This document shows positions 26,411 through 37,128 of a stretch of DNA of 64,000 bases, one piece after another. The translations under genes were made by a program, and so were the position numbers. The stretch spans positions 20,059 through 84,058 of the forward strand of contig NZ_KB822616.1 in NCBI RefSeq assembly GCF_000364625.1. Reading direction: 5' to 3'. The stretch's first letter is position 1. Every line of letters begins with the position of its first letter. Source of the stretch: Pseudomonas thermotolerans DSM 14292 (GTDB taxonomy: Bacteria > Pseudomonadota > Gammaproteobacteria > Pseudomonadales > Pseudomonadaceae). The notes beneath the pieces were generated by a model. It saw only the letters and a program-made list of their open reading frames with translations, was not told the DNA's origin and made no database searches.

Positions 26411-26619
26411 GTCGGCTAGATCCCCTGGAACGGAAGAGTCTTCCCGTCCGCTGCGCTGGTCCCATTCGGCGCATCCCCGCCCCTCTCCCCACTGATGGGA
26501 GGAGGCGGGGATGAGGGGCAAACCGTCCAGGGCCCTCCCCCCTCCGGCAAGCGGTCGAGGGGTGGTCCGTGCCGGTGCTGCGCCTTCCCGATGACCCCAC
26601 GCGGCGGAAACGGCAGGTC
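26411..26619. other. Intra-operon gap with REP-like palindrome
   Basis: 209 bp between the binding-protein and permease genes. It contains opposing C and G runs (CCCCGCCCCTCTCCCCACTG ... GGAGGCGGGGATGAGGGG), then GCAAACCGTCC, nearly the same as a motif at about 10478. Such elements can stabilise upstream mRNA and may let the binding protein be made in excess of the permease. Confidence 0.45.
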
Positions 26620-27573
26620 CTACTGGAGAACCCCGACTTCCTTGTAGAAGCGCTCGGCCCCCGGGTGCAGGGGAATCGGCAGGTTACGGGTAGCGGTTTC
26701 CAGACTGATGTCCTTGGCGGCGGCGTGGGCGTTGGCCAGGCGCGGCAGGTTGTCGAACATCAGTTTGGTCATCTGGTAGGCCAGCTCGTCGGAAACACCC
26801 TCGTGGGTCACCAGGATGTTGGTGATGGCCACGGTGGGCACGTCGCTGTCCTGACCTTCATAGGTGCCGGCCGGAATCACCCCCGGCTGGTAGGACGGCC
26901 GGCCGATCTTGGCCACCACCTCGGCGGGAACCTCCACGAAGTTCAGCGGCAGGGTCGCAGCCAGATCGCGGATCGCCGCCATGCCCAGCCCGGAGGACTG
27001 CAGGGTGGCGTCCAGCTGGCGGTTCTTGATCAGCTCCACCGATTCGGCATAGGGCAGGTACTCGACGCGCCCCATGTCGTCGTAGCTCAGCCCGGCCGCG
27101 GCGAAGATGGCGCGGGCGTTCAGCTCGGTGCCGGAGCGCGGCGCGCCAACCGAGATGCGCTTGCCCTTGAGATCGGCCAGGGTCTTGATGCCGGATTCCT
27201 TGCTGGCGACGATCTGGATGTAGTTCGGGTAGGTTCCGGCGATCGCCCGCAGCTTCTTCAGCGGCGCCTTGAAGCCGACCTCTTCGACGCCGTTCCAGGC
27301 ATCCTCCACCGAGTCGCCGAGGGAGAAGGCCAGTTCGCCACGACCGGCCTGCAGCAGGTTGAGGTTCTCCACCGAGGCCTTGGTGGCCTGTACCGAGGTG
27401 CGCGCACCGTCGATCTGCCCGTAGATCTGGGACAGGCCGACGCCGATCGGGTAGTAGACCCCGCTGGTACCACCGGTAAGGATGTTGATGAAGGTAGGCG
27501 CCGCCAGGACTGCGGTGCTGGCAGTGATGGCCGCGGCTGCGGCGAACAGGCTCAGGCGCTTGGTCAGTCGCAT
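26620..27573 (-). CDS. TAXI family TRAP transporter solute-binding protein
   Basis: 317 residues from ATG 27573. An upstream ATG at 27588 is rejected because its first codons contain the GGAGG ribosome site of the downstream ATG. A signal peptide (MRLTKRLSLFAAAAAITAST...VLA) is followed by FINILTGGTSGVYYPIGVGLSQIY, the TAXI family fingerprint. LADLKGKRISVGAPRSGTELNARAIF and ATLQSSGLGMAAIRDLA form the ligand domain. Known TAXI proteins bind glutamate, glutamine or alpha-ketoglutarate-like ligands. First gene of the sigma-54-controlled operon; the two-component genes lie immediately upstream. Confidence 0.9.
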   Translation of the reverse strand: MRLTKRLSLFAAAAAITASTAVLAAPTFINILTGGTSGVYYPIGVGLSQIYGQIDGARTSVQATKASVENLNLLQAGRGELAFSLGDSVEDAWNGVEEVGFKAPLKKLRAIAGTYPNYIQIVASKESGIKTLADLKGKRISVGAPRSGTELNARAIFAAAGLSYDDMGRVEYLPYAESVELIKNRQLDATLQSSGLGMAAIRDLAATLPLNFVEVPAEVVAKIGRPSYQPGVIPAGTYEGQDSDVPTVAITNILVTHEGVSDELAYQMTKLMFDNLPRLANAHAAAKDISLETATRNLPIPLHPGAERFYKEVGVLQ

Positions 27574-27641
27574 GAGTAAAGCCTCCATTGTTGTTATTGG
27601 TCGTCGACGGGCTGGATGTTCCCGCCGCTGGAGACTGCCCT

Positions 27642-27657
27642 AGCAGGGTGCGTGCCA
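27642..27657 (-). promoter_or_regulatory. Sigma-54 (RpoN) promoter of the TAXI-TRAP operon
   Basis: The - strand reads TGGCACGCACCCTGCT. The -24 box TGGCACG is perfect, GG and GC are separated by exactly 10 bases, and only the first base of TTGC differs. The predicted start is near 27631, about 58 bases before the ATG. Confidence 0.85.
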
Positions 27658-27706
27658 GCGCCGCACGGCCCCATTTCCGGGCATTTCCGGCGTGCAGGGG
27701 GAGCGG

Positions 27707-27758
27707 CATGAGCAAAAATCCGCCTATTGGAGACTTTCCATCGGCAAGATTCCGCCTA
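27707..27758 (-). promoter_or_regulatory. Tandem upstream activator sites for the TAXI operon
   Basis: Read on the - strand, two 20-bp repeats occur: TAGGCGGAATCTTGCCGATG (27758-27739) and TAGGCGGATTTTTGCTCATG (27726-27707). Sixteen of 20 bases are identical and they start 32 bp apart. Their centres are near -118 and -86 relative to the predicted start. The core matches the pair upstream of kgtP (14865-14915) in sequence, orientation, spacing and distance from the promoter. Confidence 0.78.
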
Positions 27759-27796
27759 CCGTCAGGACAGGTCCGAGCGCCCGCCTCGCGGAAAGT

Positions 27797-29139
<1,343 letters not shown>

Positions 29140-29143
<4 letters not shown>

Positions 29144-30960
29144 GATACCTCCTGATTCGACGGCGGCAGTGTAGCCGGGATCGCCGCCGGCGGGGCCAGC
29201 GGCAGACACAGGGTGAACACCGCCCCGCGGGTGCCGTTGGCCACCTCCAGGCTGCCGCCCAGGTCACGGACGATGCCGTAGGACACCGCGAGGCCGAGGC
29301 CCAGGCCCTTACCGACCGGCTTGGTGGTGAAGAAGGGCTCGAAGACCCGCGGCAGATCCGCCTCGGCGATGCCCCCGCCGCTGTCCTCGATGCGGCACAG
29401 GCACTGCTCGCCGGCGCGGGCGACGCTCAGCCACAGGCGCCGCTCGGGGGCCTCGGCCATGGCGTCCAGGGCGTTGTTGAGCAGGTTGAGCAGCACTTGT
29501 TCGAGACGGATGCCGTCGCCCACCACCTGCACCTCGGGGTCGAGCCGGGCATCCAGCTGCACGCCTTCCTTGCGCAGGCGCGGGCCCAGCAGCTGCAAGG
29601 CCTGCTCCAGCACGGCGGCCGGGCGCAGGCGTTCGCTCAAGCCCGGCGGGCTCTTGCGCGCGAAGGTCTTCAGGTGGCCGGTGAGCGCGGCCATGCGCTG
29701 CAGGAGGCCGTCGACCCGCTGCAGACCGTCCAGCACCTCCTGGTCGCGGCCGGCCGCCTGCAGCAGGCGCAGGCTGCCCAGCTGCATCTGCAGGGCGGTG
29801 AGCGGCTGGTTGATCTCGTGAGCCAGGGCCGCGGACATCTGTCCCAGGGCGGCCATCCGCGCGGCGTGCACCAGTTCCTCCTGGGCCTGCCGCAGTTCGG
29901 CGGTGCGCAGACTGACCTCGCGCTCCAGGCGCTCGCGGATGCCGGCCTGCAGGCGCCGGTTCTTGCGCCGCTGGGCGAGGAACAGCAGCAGGAAAGCCAG
30001 GGCCAGCCAGGCGCCGGCGCCGGCCAGCCGGTAGCTGCGCATGCTGTCCGCCATGCTGGCGGGCTCGACGAGCAGATGCAGGGTCCAGCCCAGCTCGGGC
30101 AGCTCGAGGCGCTGCCAGAGGTAGTCGCGCCGGCCCTCCGGACCGGCGACCTGCACCCAGTCGGCGCTGGCGTCGATGCTCCGCTGCACGCGGCGATCGA
30201 GCAGTTGCAGGGCCTGCTCGGCATAGCGGCGGACTTCCACCAGCTCGGCGCGCTCCGCCTCGCGCAGCGGACGCAGGGCGCGGAAGCGCCAGGCCGGGCG
30301 GTTACTGAGGACCACCACCTGGAAGTCGTCGGCGACCAGCAGCACCCCGGACTGGGCGGCCCATTCGCGCTGCAGCTCCTCCAGCTCGAGCTTGACCGCC
30401 AGCACCCCCAGCGGGCTGCCGTCGTCGTCGCGGACCACGTGGGAAAGGAAGTAGCCAGGCACCCCGGTGGTCACCCCCACGGCGAAGTAGCGCGCCCCGC
30501 CGCCGTGGCGCAGGGCGTCCTGGAAATAGGGACGGAAGGCGTAGTTATGGCCGACGAAGCTGCCCTCCTCGCGCCAGTTGCTGGCCGCCAGGGCCTCGCC
30601 CTGCAGGTTCATCAGGTACAGCACGTTGGCCCCGGCCGCCCGGTTCAGACGCTCCAGACGCTCGTTGAGGGCCTGCCGGCGCGCGTGGTCCTTGGGGTCA
30701 CGCAGCAGCGCGCGGATGTCGCCGTCCATGGCCAGCAGCGCGGGCACCGAGCTGAAGCGCTCCACCAGGGTGCGGATCGACTGGGCGTAGAGCTGCAGCT
30801 GGTCACGCGCCTCGCCGCTGCGCTCGGCCCAGGCCTGCCGCTCGGCCAGACGCCCGGCCAGCCAGACGCTCAGGCAGAGCCCGGCGAGGATGACCAGGAT
30901 GCCGGACAACAGGCGACGGCGCGACGGGGAAACGGACATGGACGACTCGGACGGATGCAT
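29140..30960 (-). CDS. Sensor histidine kinase (DctB/MifS-like)
   Basis: 606 residues. The start at ATG 30960 is not certain; ATG 30939 (MSVSPSRRR) is an alternative. Transmembrane helices at about 17-38 and 312-330 flank a periplasmic PDC-type sensor domain with NYAFRPYFQDALRHGGGARYFAVGVTTGVPGYFLSHVV, the C4/C5-dicarboxylate-kinase pattern. A coiled-coil linker leads to the dimerisation helix with phospho-His381 (LAHEINQPLTALQ). The ATPase domain has LLNLLNNALDAM, DSGGGI, FFTTKPVGKGLGLGL. It is encoded in an overlapping operon with the response regulator. Confidence 0.87.
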
Positions 30961-31028
30961 CCGCCTATCTTAGAGGCACCGGTTCCCTCCTCGCGAATCG
31001 TCCCATGCCGCCCGTCGTCCGGCGGCCT

Positions 31029-32213
31029 TCAGCGATACAGGTCGGCGCGGCTCCAGGGCAGCTGGTGGGAGCCGTCGGCCAGCGGCTTCACGGCGAGCAC
31101 CTGGTGAAGGTTGATCCAGCCCTTGGCGAAGCCGTAGGAGCATCCGGCCAGGTAAACCCGCCAGATGCGTAGGGTCTGCGCGGGGACCAGGCGCGCCGCC
31201 TCGTCGAGCCGCGCCTCCAGGTTCTGGCTCCAGAACGCCAGGGTGCGCGCGTAGTGCGGACGCAGGCTTTCCACGTCGACCACCTCCAGACCGGCCTCGC
31301 TGAGGTCGCCGACGATCCGCGCCAGATGCGGCAGCTCGCCGTGGGGGAACACGTAGCGGTCGATGAAGTCGCCGGCGCCGCGGCCCACCGGGCGGCCGTC
31401 GACGTGCCTGGCGGTGATCCCGTGGTTCATCACCAGGCCGCCCGGGCGCACCGCCTCGAACAGCCTGCGGCAGTACAGCGGCAGGTTGACGTGGCCGACA
31501 TGCTCGAACATGCCGACGCTGACCACCTTGTCGAAGCGCCCGTCCGCCGGCAGGTCGCGGTAGTCCAGCAGCTCCAGCTGGACCTGCTCTTGCAGGCCCT
31601 CCTCGGCGACCCGCTGGCGGGCCAGGGCCAGCTGTTCACGGCTCAGGGTGATGCCGTAGACCCGCGCGCCGAACTCCCGGGCGGCGAAGCGCGCCAGGCC
31701 GCCCCAGCCGCAGCCGACGTCGAGCAGGTAGTCGCCGCGCTGGAGGCGCAGCTTGCGGCACAGGTGACGCAGCTTGGCCTGCTGGGCGGTGTCCAGGTCC
31801 TCCTCGCCGGTCTCGAAGTAGGCGCAGGAATAGACCATGTCGCGGTCCAGCCACAGTTTGTAGAAGTCGTTGGAGAGGTCGTAGTGGTAGGAGATCGCCG
31901 CCGCGTCGGTGGACTTGTCATGCTCGCGGCGGGGCGGCGGCGGCCCCTGCTCCTCGCCAAGCAGCGCCTCGCTGAGCGCATCGCCGATGCGGATCACCTC
32001 GTCGATCGGCCCTTCCAGGTCCAGCCGGCCCTCCACGTAGGCACTGCCCAGGGCGTCCAGAGTGGGCTGCCGGAGCAGTTCGAGCATGCCTGGATCGCGG
32101 AGGACCAGGGTGACCTTGGGCTCGGGACTGAGGTCGAGTTCCTTGCCGTCCCACAGGCGCAGCCGCAGGGGCAGCTTGAGTGTGCTCAGGATTGGCTGAA
32201 GTTGCGCCAACAT
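31029..32213 (-). CDS. Cyclopropane-fatty-acyl-phospholipid synthase family methyltransferase
   Basis: A 394-residue member of the Cfa family. AISYHYDLSNDFYKLWLDRDMVYSCAYFETGEEDL is the family entry block. LLDVGCGWGGLARFAAREFGARVYGITLS is the SAM site, and VSVGMFEHVGHVNLPLYC, VFPHGELPHL and RVYLAGCSYGFAKGWINLHQ are further Cfa signatures. It may transfer methylene from SAM to unsaturated membrane acyl chains, or be one of the Cfa-like paralogs of unknown lipid substrate. I recall a comparable gene just before glmS in P. aeruginosa (PA5546). Confidence 0.83.
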   Translation of the reverse strand: MLAQLQPILSTLKLPLRLRLWDGKELDLSPEPKVTLVLRDPGMLELLRQPTLDALGSAYVEGRLDLEGPIDEVIRIGDALSEALLGEEQGPPPPRREHDKSTDAAAISYHYDLSNDFYKLWLDRDMVYSCAYFETGEEDLDTAQQAKLRHLCRKLRLQRGDYLLDVGCGWGGLARFAAREFGARVYGITLSREQLALARQRVAEEGLQEQVQLELLDYRDLPADGRFDKVVSVGMFEHVGHVNLPLYCRRLFEAVRPGGLVMNHGITARHVDGRPVGRGAGDFIDRYVFPHGELPHLARIVGDLSEAGLEVVDVESLRPHYARTLAFWSQNLEARLDEAARLVPAQTLRIWRVYLAGCSYGFAKGWINLHQVLAVKPLADGSHQLPWSRADLYR

Positions 32214-32310
32214 TGGAGTACCCCCCTGTCCGTGACAGACAAGGCAAAGAGTAGTCCAGTTGCCCGCGCAGCCAAACCGCGGGACGCAACCCTGGGTGCC
32301 AGCCGCCTGC

Positions 32311-33975
32311 TCAGGCGCCCGCCACGGCGGGCGTCGCCTCCGGCCTCAGACTGTCCAGGGCTGCACGGAAGTCGGCGTGGTAGTTCTCCGCGCCGATGGT
32401 CTGCAGGATCCCGGCCTTGCCCAGCTTGCCAAGCACCCGACCGCGCGCCTCGCAGAGCTTCACGCGGATGCCGCGGCGATGCAGTTGCTCGATCACTTCC
32501 TCGAGGGTCTGGATGCCGGTGATGTCCATGAAGGGCACCCGCTTGAGGCGGATCACCAGCACCTGCGGATCGGAATGGGTCTGTGCCAAGACCCGCTCGA
32601 AGGTCTCCGCAGCGCCGAAGAACAGCGGCCCTTCGATGGTGTAGACCAGCACCCCGGCTGGCAGGTGAGCATGGCCCTGCCCGCCCAGCTCGGCCTCCAG
32701 CTCCTGCTCGACCACCTGCTGGACCGCCACCGAGCCGGCCATGCGGCGCATGAACAGCAGCATGGCGAGGATCACCCCGATGTTCACCGCGATCACCAGA
32801 TCGCTGAACACGGTGAGCAGGAAGGTCACCAGCAGCACCGCCACGTCGGCGCGCGGCGCGCGCTGCACCATGCGCTTGAAGTGCTTCAGCTCGCTCATGT
32901 TCCAGGCCACCACGAAAAGGATGGCGGCCAGCGCGCAGAGCGGGATGTCCGAGGCCAGGGGGGCGAGGAACAGGAGGATGAGCAGCAGGGTCAGGGCATG
33001 GAACACTCCGGCCAGCGGCCCGGTGGCGCCGTTGCGGACGTTGGTGGCGGTGCGCGCCAGGGCGCCGGTGGCGGCGAAGCCGCCGAACAGCGGCGCGGCG
33101 ATGTTGGCGATGCCCTGGCCGATCAACTCCTGGTTGGAGTCGTGCTTGGTGCCGGCCATGCCGTCAGCGACCACCGCCGAGAGCAGCGACTCGATGGCGC
33201 CGAGCATCGCGATGGCAAAGGCCGGGCCGATCAGTTCTAGGATCCGCGGCAGGGTGATGTCCGGCAGACCGAAGCTCGGCAGCCCCTGGGGAATGCCGCC
33301 GAAGGCGCTGCCGATGGTGGCCACCCCGTCGAACTGGAACAGCGCCTGGATGGCAGTGACCACCAGCATGGCCACCAGCGGCCCGGGCACCTTCTTCAGG
33401 CCGGGCACCCGCGGCGCGAAGATCACCAGCAGCAGCGCCGTGACGGCCAGCAGGGTGGTGGTCGGATGCAGGTGCGGCAGCGCCTGCAGCAGGTGCCAGA
33501 AGCGCTCGTGGAAATGCTCGCCGGTCACTGCCGGCAGGCCAAAGAAGTCCTTCCACTGGCCGACCCAGATGATCACCCCGATGCCGGCGGTGAAGCCGAC
33601 GATCACCGGGTCGGGGATGAACTTGATGATCGAGCCGAGACGGCCGATGCCCAGGCAGAGGAGAATCACCCCGGCCATCAGGGTGGCGATCTGTAGACCG
33701 TCGACGCCGTGCTTGGCAGTCACCCCGGCGAGGATGACGATGAAGGCGCCGGTCGGCCCGGCGATCTGCAGGCGACTGCCGCCGCACAGGGACACCAGCA
33801 GGCCGGCGACGATCGCAGTGTAGATGCCCTGCTCGGGCTTCACCCCGGAGGCGATGGCGAACGCCATGGCCAGCGGCAGCGCCACCACCCCGACTACCAA
33901 GCCAGCCACCAGGTTGCGCAGCCAGTGCTTGCGCCCCAGCAGCCCCGCCTTCCACGCCTCATGCACCGCCAGCAT
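32311..33975 (-). CDS. SulP family anion transporter with STAS domain
   Basis: 554 residues from ATG 33975, with AGGGGG upstream. WLRNLVAGLVVGVVALPLAMAFAIASGVKPEQGIYTAI is the SulP first-helix signature, IAGPTGAFIVILAGV follows, and GMAGTKHDSNQELIGQGIANIAAPLFGG is the central motif. The C-terminal STAS domain (about 430-540) includes VLVYTIEGPLFFGAAETFE and VPFMDITGIQTLEEVI. SulP proteins carry sulfate, bicarbonate, or other anions including dicarboxylates; the substrate is not decided by sequence. Its divergence from an SsuA-like gene favours sulfate, but this is weak evidence. Confidence 0.88.
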   Translation of the reverse strand: MLAVHEAWKAGLLGRKHWLRNLVAGLVVGVVALPLAMAFAIASGVKPEQGIYTAIVAGLLVSLCGGSRLQIAGPTGAFIVILAGVTAKHGVDGLQIATLMAGVILLCLGIGRLGSIIKFIPDPVIVGFTAGIGVIIWVGQWKDFFGLPAVTGEHFHERFWHLLQALPHLHPTTTLLAVTALLLVIFAPRVPGLKKVPGPLVAMLVVTAIQALFQFDGVATIGSAFGGIPQGLPSFGLPDITLPRILELIGPAFAIAMLGAIESLLSAVVADGMAGTKHDSNQELIGQGIANIAAPLFGGFAATGALARTATNVRNGATGPLAGVFHALTLLLILLFLAPLASDIPLCALAAILFVVAWNMSELKHFKRMVQRAPRADVAVLLVTFLLTVFSDLVIAVNIGVILAMLLFMRRMAGSVAVQQVVEQELEAELGGQGHAHLPAGVLVYTIEGPLFFGAAETFERVLAQTHSDPQVLVIRLKRVPFMDITGIQTLEEVIEQLHRRGIRVKLCEARGRVLGKLGKAGILQTIGAENYHADFRAALDSLRPEATPAVAGA

Positions 33976-34144
33976 TGCAGCCCCCTAAAAACATGTGCAT
34001 GCGAAAGCTCGCGATTTTACCAGAAGGCACCCTCCAACGAGCGCTCTGAGCCGCCATCCCGCCGGGGGTGACCGAGGAGATCGCCGCTCGTGCGGCAAGC
34101 CGAGCAGAGTGGCAGGCCCCATCGCCCAGCCGATCCGGTCATTG

Positions 34145-34245
34145 CGCCGCCTCTTATAAGAAAATTCCTAAAAGCTATTTTTTAATAATTTTTTATATCT
34201 GTATGTTATTGGATCACCTCGATATGGGTGGCTGCCCGGCCACCC
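34145..34245 (+). promoter_or_regulatory. AT-rich promoter island and leader hairpin upstream of the SsuA-like gene
   Basis: About 60 bases (34150-34212) are strongly AT-rich in an otherwise GC-rich setting, with repeated TTATA, AAAATT and TTTTTTAATAATTTTTT tracts, as expected of a sulfur-starvation (CysB-type) promoter. A GGGTGGC/GCCACCC hairpin (34226-34245) follows in the leader. No specific binding site can be assigned. Confidence 0.5.
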
Positions 34246-34271
34246 CGGATCCATCTCCAGGAGTTCGTCCC

Positions 34272-35246
34272 ATGTCTCGCATCCTTCGTCCCCTGCTGCT
34301 GGCAGGCGCCGTACTGGGCGGCCTGTCGAGCCTCACGGCCCAGGCCGACACCCTGCGCATCGGTTTCCAGAAATCCTCCACCCTGCTCACCGTGGCCAAG
34401 CAGCAGGGCACCCTGGAAAAGGCCCTCGCCGCCCGCGGTACCAAAGTCAGCTGGCACGAGTTCCCCAGCGGCCTGCCCCTGCTGGAATCCCTGAACGTCG
34501 GCAACGTGGACATCTCCGCGGACGTGGCGGACACCGTGCCGGTGTTCGCCCAGGCGGCCGGCGCCCAGCTCACCTACTACGCGCTGGAAACCCCCTCGCC
34601 CAACGCCCAGGCCGTGCTGGTAGCGCAGGATTCCCCGCTCAAGTCGCTGGCCGATCTGAAGGGCAAGCGGGTGGCGGTGACCAAGGCCGCCGGCAGTCAC
34701 TATCTGCTGATCGCCGCCCTGGCCAAGGCCGGCCTGAGCTTCAAGGACATCCAGCCCTCCTACCTGACCCCGGCCGACGGCCGTGCCGCCTTCGAGAACG
34801 GCAATGTGGACGCCTGGGTGACCTGGGAGCCCTTCGTTTCCAGCGCCCAGCTGCAGCAGAACGCCCGCACCCTGGCCAGCGGCGAGGGCCTGGCCAGTTA
34901 CCAGCGCTACTACCTGGCCTCCACGCCCTATGCCGAGCAGCATCCGGAAGTGCTGGCCGTGGTGTTCGAGACCCTGCAGCAGACCGGGCGCTGGATCAAG
35001 GCGCACCCCGAAGAGGCCGCCCAGGTGCTCGGCCCGCTGTGGGGCGGGCTGGACGCCCGCACCGTGCAGCAGGCCAACCAGCGGCGCAGCTACCAGGTGC
35101 AGGCCGTGACCCGCGAGGCGCTGGCCGAGCAGCAGGCGATCGCCGACGCCTTCTACCAAGCGGGGCTGATCCCCAGGAAAGTGGACGCCACCGCGGTGGG
35201 CATCTGGCAGCCGGACGCCGCCCAGGTTACGGCGCACAGCCACTGA
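34272..35246 (+). CDS. Aliphatic sulfonate ABC transporter substrate-binding protein (SsuA-like)
   Basis: 324 residues from ATG 34272 behind AGGAG. The signal peptide MSRILRPLLLAGAVLGGLSSLTAQA is followed by DTLRIGFQKSSTLLTVAKQQGTLEKAL, the SsuA/TauA/NrtA fold start. SWHEFPSGLPLLESLNVGNVDIS..ADTVPVFAQAAGA and VAVTKAAGSHYLLIAALAKAGLSF are typical of SsuA. YVTWEPF-like DAWVTWEPFVSSAQ completes the match. No permease or ATPase (SsuB/SsuC) gene is adjacent, so it is an orphan binding protein that must use components encoded elsewhere. The neighbouring divergent gene is a SulP anion transporter. Confidence 0.87.
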   Translation: MSRILRPLLLAGAVLGGLSSLTAQADTLRIGFQKSSTLLTVAKQQGTLEKALAARGTKVSWHEFPSGLPLLESLNVGNVDISADVADTVPVFAQAAGAQLTYYALETPSPNAQAVLVAQDSPLKSLADLKGKRVAVTKAAGSHYLLIAALAKAGLSFKDIQPSYLTPADGRAAFENGNVDAWVTWEPFVSSAQLQQNARTLASGEGLASYQRYYLASTPYAEQHPEVLAVVFETLQQTGRWIKAHPEEAAQVLGPLWGGLDARTVQQANQRRSYQVQAVTREALAEQQAIADAFYQAGLIPRKVDATAVGIWQPDAAQVTAHSH

Positions 35247-35271
35247 GGCCCGACGCGGGCGTCGCCGCCGC

Positions 35272-37107
35272 TCACTCGACGGTGACGCTCTTCGCCAGGT
35301 TGCGCGGCTGGTCCACGTCGGTGCCCTTGAGCACCGCGACGTAGTAGGACAGCAGCTGCAGCGGCACCGTGTAGAGGATCGGCGCCAGGGCGTCGATCAC
35401 GTGCGGCACGTGCACCACGTGGGTGCCCTCGCCGTTGTCCAGCCCGGCCTGGGCATCGGCGAAGACGATCAGCTCGCCGCCGCGGGCACGCACTTCCTGC
35501 AGGTTGGACTTGAGCTTCTCGAGCAGCTCGTTGTTCGGCGCCACGGTGACCACCGGCATGTCGGCATCCACCAGGGCCAGCGGGCCGTGCTTGAGCTCGC
35601 CGGCCGGGTAGGCCTCGGCGTGGATGTAGGAGATCTCCTTGAGCTTCAGCGCCCCTTCCATGGCCACCGGGTACTGGGCGCCGCGGCCGAGGAACAGGGT
35701 GTGGTGCTTCTCGGCGAACAGCTCGGCGACCTTCTCCACGGTGCGGTCCATGGCCAACGCCTCGCCGAGGTGGGCCGGCAGGCGGCGCAGCTCGCGGACC
35801 AGCCCGGCCTCCACGTCCGCATTCAGGCAGCCACGGGTCCGGCCGAGGGCCAGAGTCAGCAGCATCAGCGCCACCAGCTGGGTGGTGAAGGCCTTGGTGG
35901 AGGCCACGCCGATCTCCGGACCGGCGTTGGTCAGCAGGCACAGGTCGGATTCGCGCACCAGGGAGCTGGTCGCCACGTTGCAGATCGCCAGGCTGGCCAG
36001 GTAGCCGAAGGCCTTGGCGTTGCGCAGGGCGGCCAGGGTGTCGGCAGTCTCCCCGGACTGGGAAATGGTCACGAACAGGGTGTCCGGCTGCACCACCACC
36101 TTGCGGTAGCGGAACTCGCTGGCCACCTCCACCTGGCAGGGCACCCCGGCCAGCTCCTCCAGCCAGTAGCGGGCCACCATGCCGGCGTGGTAGCTGGTCC
36201 CGCAGGCAACTATCTGCACGTTGCGCACCCGGGCGAACAGCTCGGCGGCCTGCGGGCCGAAGGCGTCCACCAGTACCTGCTGTTGGCCGAGCCGACCTTC
36301 CAGGGTGCGCTGCACCACGCTGGGCTGCTCGTGGATCTCCTTGAGCATGAAGTGCCGGTACTCGCCCTTGTCGGCGGCCTCGGCGCCTTCGTGGTACTGC
36401 ACCGTCTCACGCTGCACCGGATTGCCCGCCTGGTCCCAGATCAGCACCTGGTCGCGGCGGATCTCGGCGATGTCGCCCTCCTCCAGGTACATGAAGCGGT
36501 CGGTCACTTGGCGCAAGGCCAGTTGGTCGGAGGCCAGGAAGTTCTCGCCGTGGCCCAGGCCGATCACCAGCGGGCTGCCGCTGCGCGCGGCGAGCAGGCG
36601 GTCCGGCTGGCGCGCGGAGATCACTGCCAGGCCGTAGGCGCCGTGCAGCTCGGCCACCGCGGCCTTGAGCGCGGCGGTGAGGTCGCCAAGTTCCTTGAGC
36701 TTGTGGTCGATCAGATGGACGATCACCTCGGTGTCGGTGTCCGAAGCGAAGGCGTAACCCAGGCCTTTCAGGCGCTGACGCAGCTCCTCGTGGTTTTCGA
36801 TGATGCCGTTGTGCACCACCGCCATCTCGGTGCCGGAGAAGTGCGGGTGGGCGTTGCGCTCGCTGGGCGCGCCGTGGGTCGCCCAGCGGGTGTGGGCGAT
36901 GCCCAGGCGGCCGGCCAGCGGCTGCTCCTGCAGGGCGCGCTCCAGCTCGGCCACCTTGCCGGCGCGGCGCACGCGTTCCAGGATTCCGGCGTTGGTGAAC
37001 AGCGCCAGGCCGGCGCTATCGTAGCCGCGGTACTCCAGGCGCTTGAGGCCCTCGACCAGTACCGCGGTGATGTTGCGTTCGGCGATGGCGCCCACGATGC
37101 CGCACAT
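35272..37107 (-). CDS. glmS: Glutamine-fructose-6-phosphate aminotransferase (isomerizing)
   Basis: A 611-residue GlmS. The N-terminal [12 protein letters not shown] gives the Ntn nucleophile Cys1 after Met removal. [18 protein letters not shown] and [10 protein letters not shown] complete the glutaminase domain, and two SIS domains follow ([34 protein letters not shown]). The C-terminal LAKSVTVE is the conserved GlmS end. It makes glucosamine-6-phosphate for peptidoglycan and LPS. It lies 21 bp after glmR on the same strand. GlmU, for the later steps of the pathway, is encoded nearby at 39064. Confidence 0.96.
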   Translation of the reverse strand: MCGIVGAIAERNITAVLVEGLKRLEYRGYDSAGLALFTNAGILERVRRAGKVAELERALQEQPLAGRLGIAHTRWATHGAPSERNAHPHFSGTEMAVVHNGIIENHEELRQRLKGLGYAFASDTDTEVIVHLIDHKLKELGDLTAALKAAVAELHGAYGLAVISARQPDRLLAARSGSPLVIGLGHGENFLASDQLALRQVTDRFMYLEEGDIAEIRRDQVLIWDQAGNPVQRETVQYHEGAEAADKGEYRHFMLKEIHEQPSVVQRTLEGRLGQQQVLVDAFGPQAAELFARVRNVQIVACGTSYHAGMVARYWLEELAGVPCQVEVASEFRYRKVVVQPDTLFVTISQSGETADTLAALRNAKAFGYLASLAICNVATSSLVRESDLCLLTNAGPEIGVASTKAFTTQLVALMLLTLALGRTRGCLNADVEAGLVRELRRLPAHLGEALAMDRTVEKVAELFAEKHHTLFLGRGAQYPVAMEGALKLKEISYIHAEAYPAGELKHGPLALVDADMPVVTVAPNNELLEKLKSNLQEVRARGGELIVFADAQAGLDNGEGTHVVHVPHVIDALAPILYTVPLQLLSYYVAVLKGTDVDQPRNLAKSVTVE

Positions 37108-37128
37108 ATCGATCCCTCCTAAGAGTCT

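Noticed and set aside
27707..27758. TAGGCGGAATCTTGC and TAGGCGGATTTTTGC considered as sigma-54 promoters
   Set aside because: GG and GC are nine bases apart, one short of the required ten, and the -24 box does not fit. A proper promoter lies at 27642-27657, so these are better read as activator sites.
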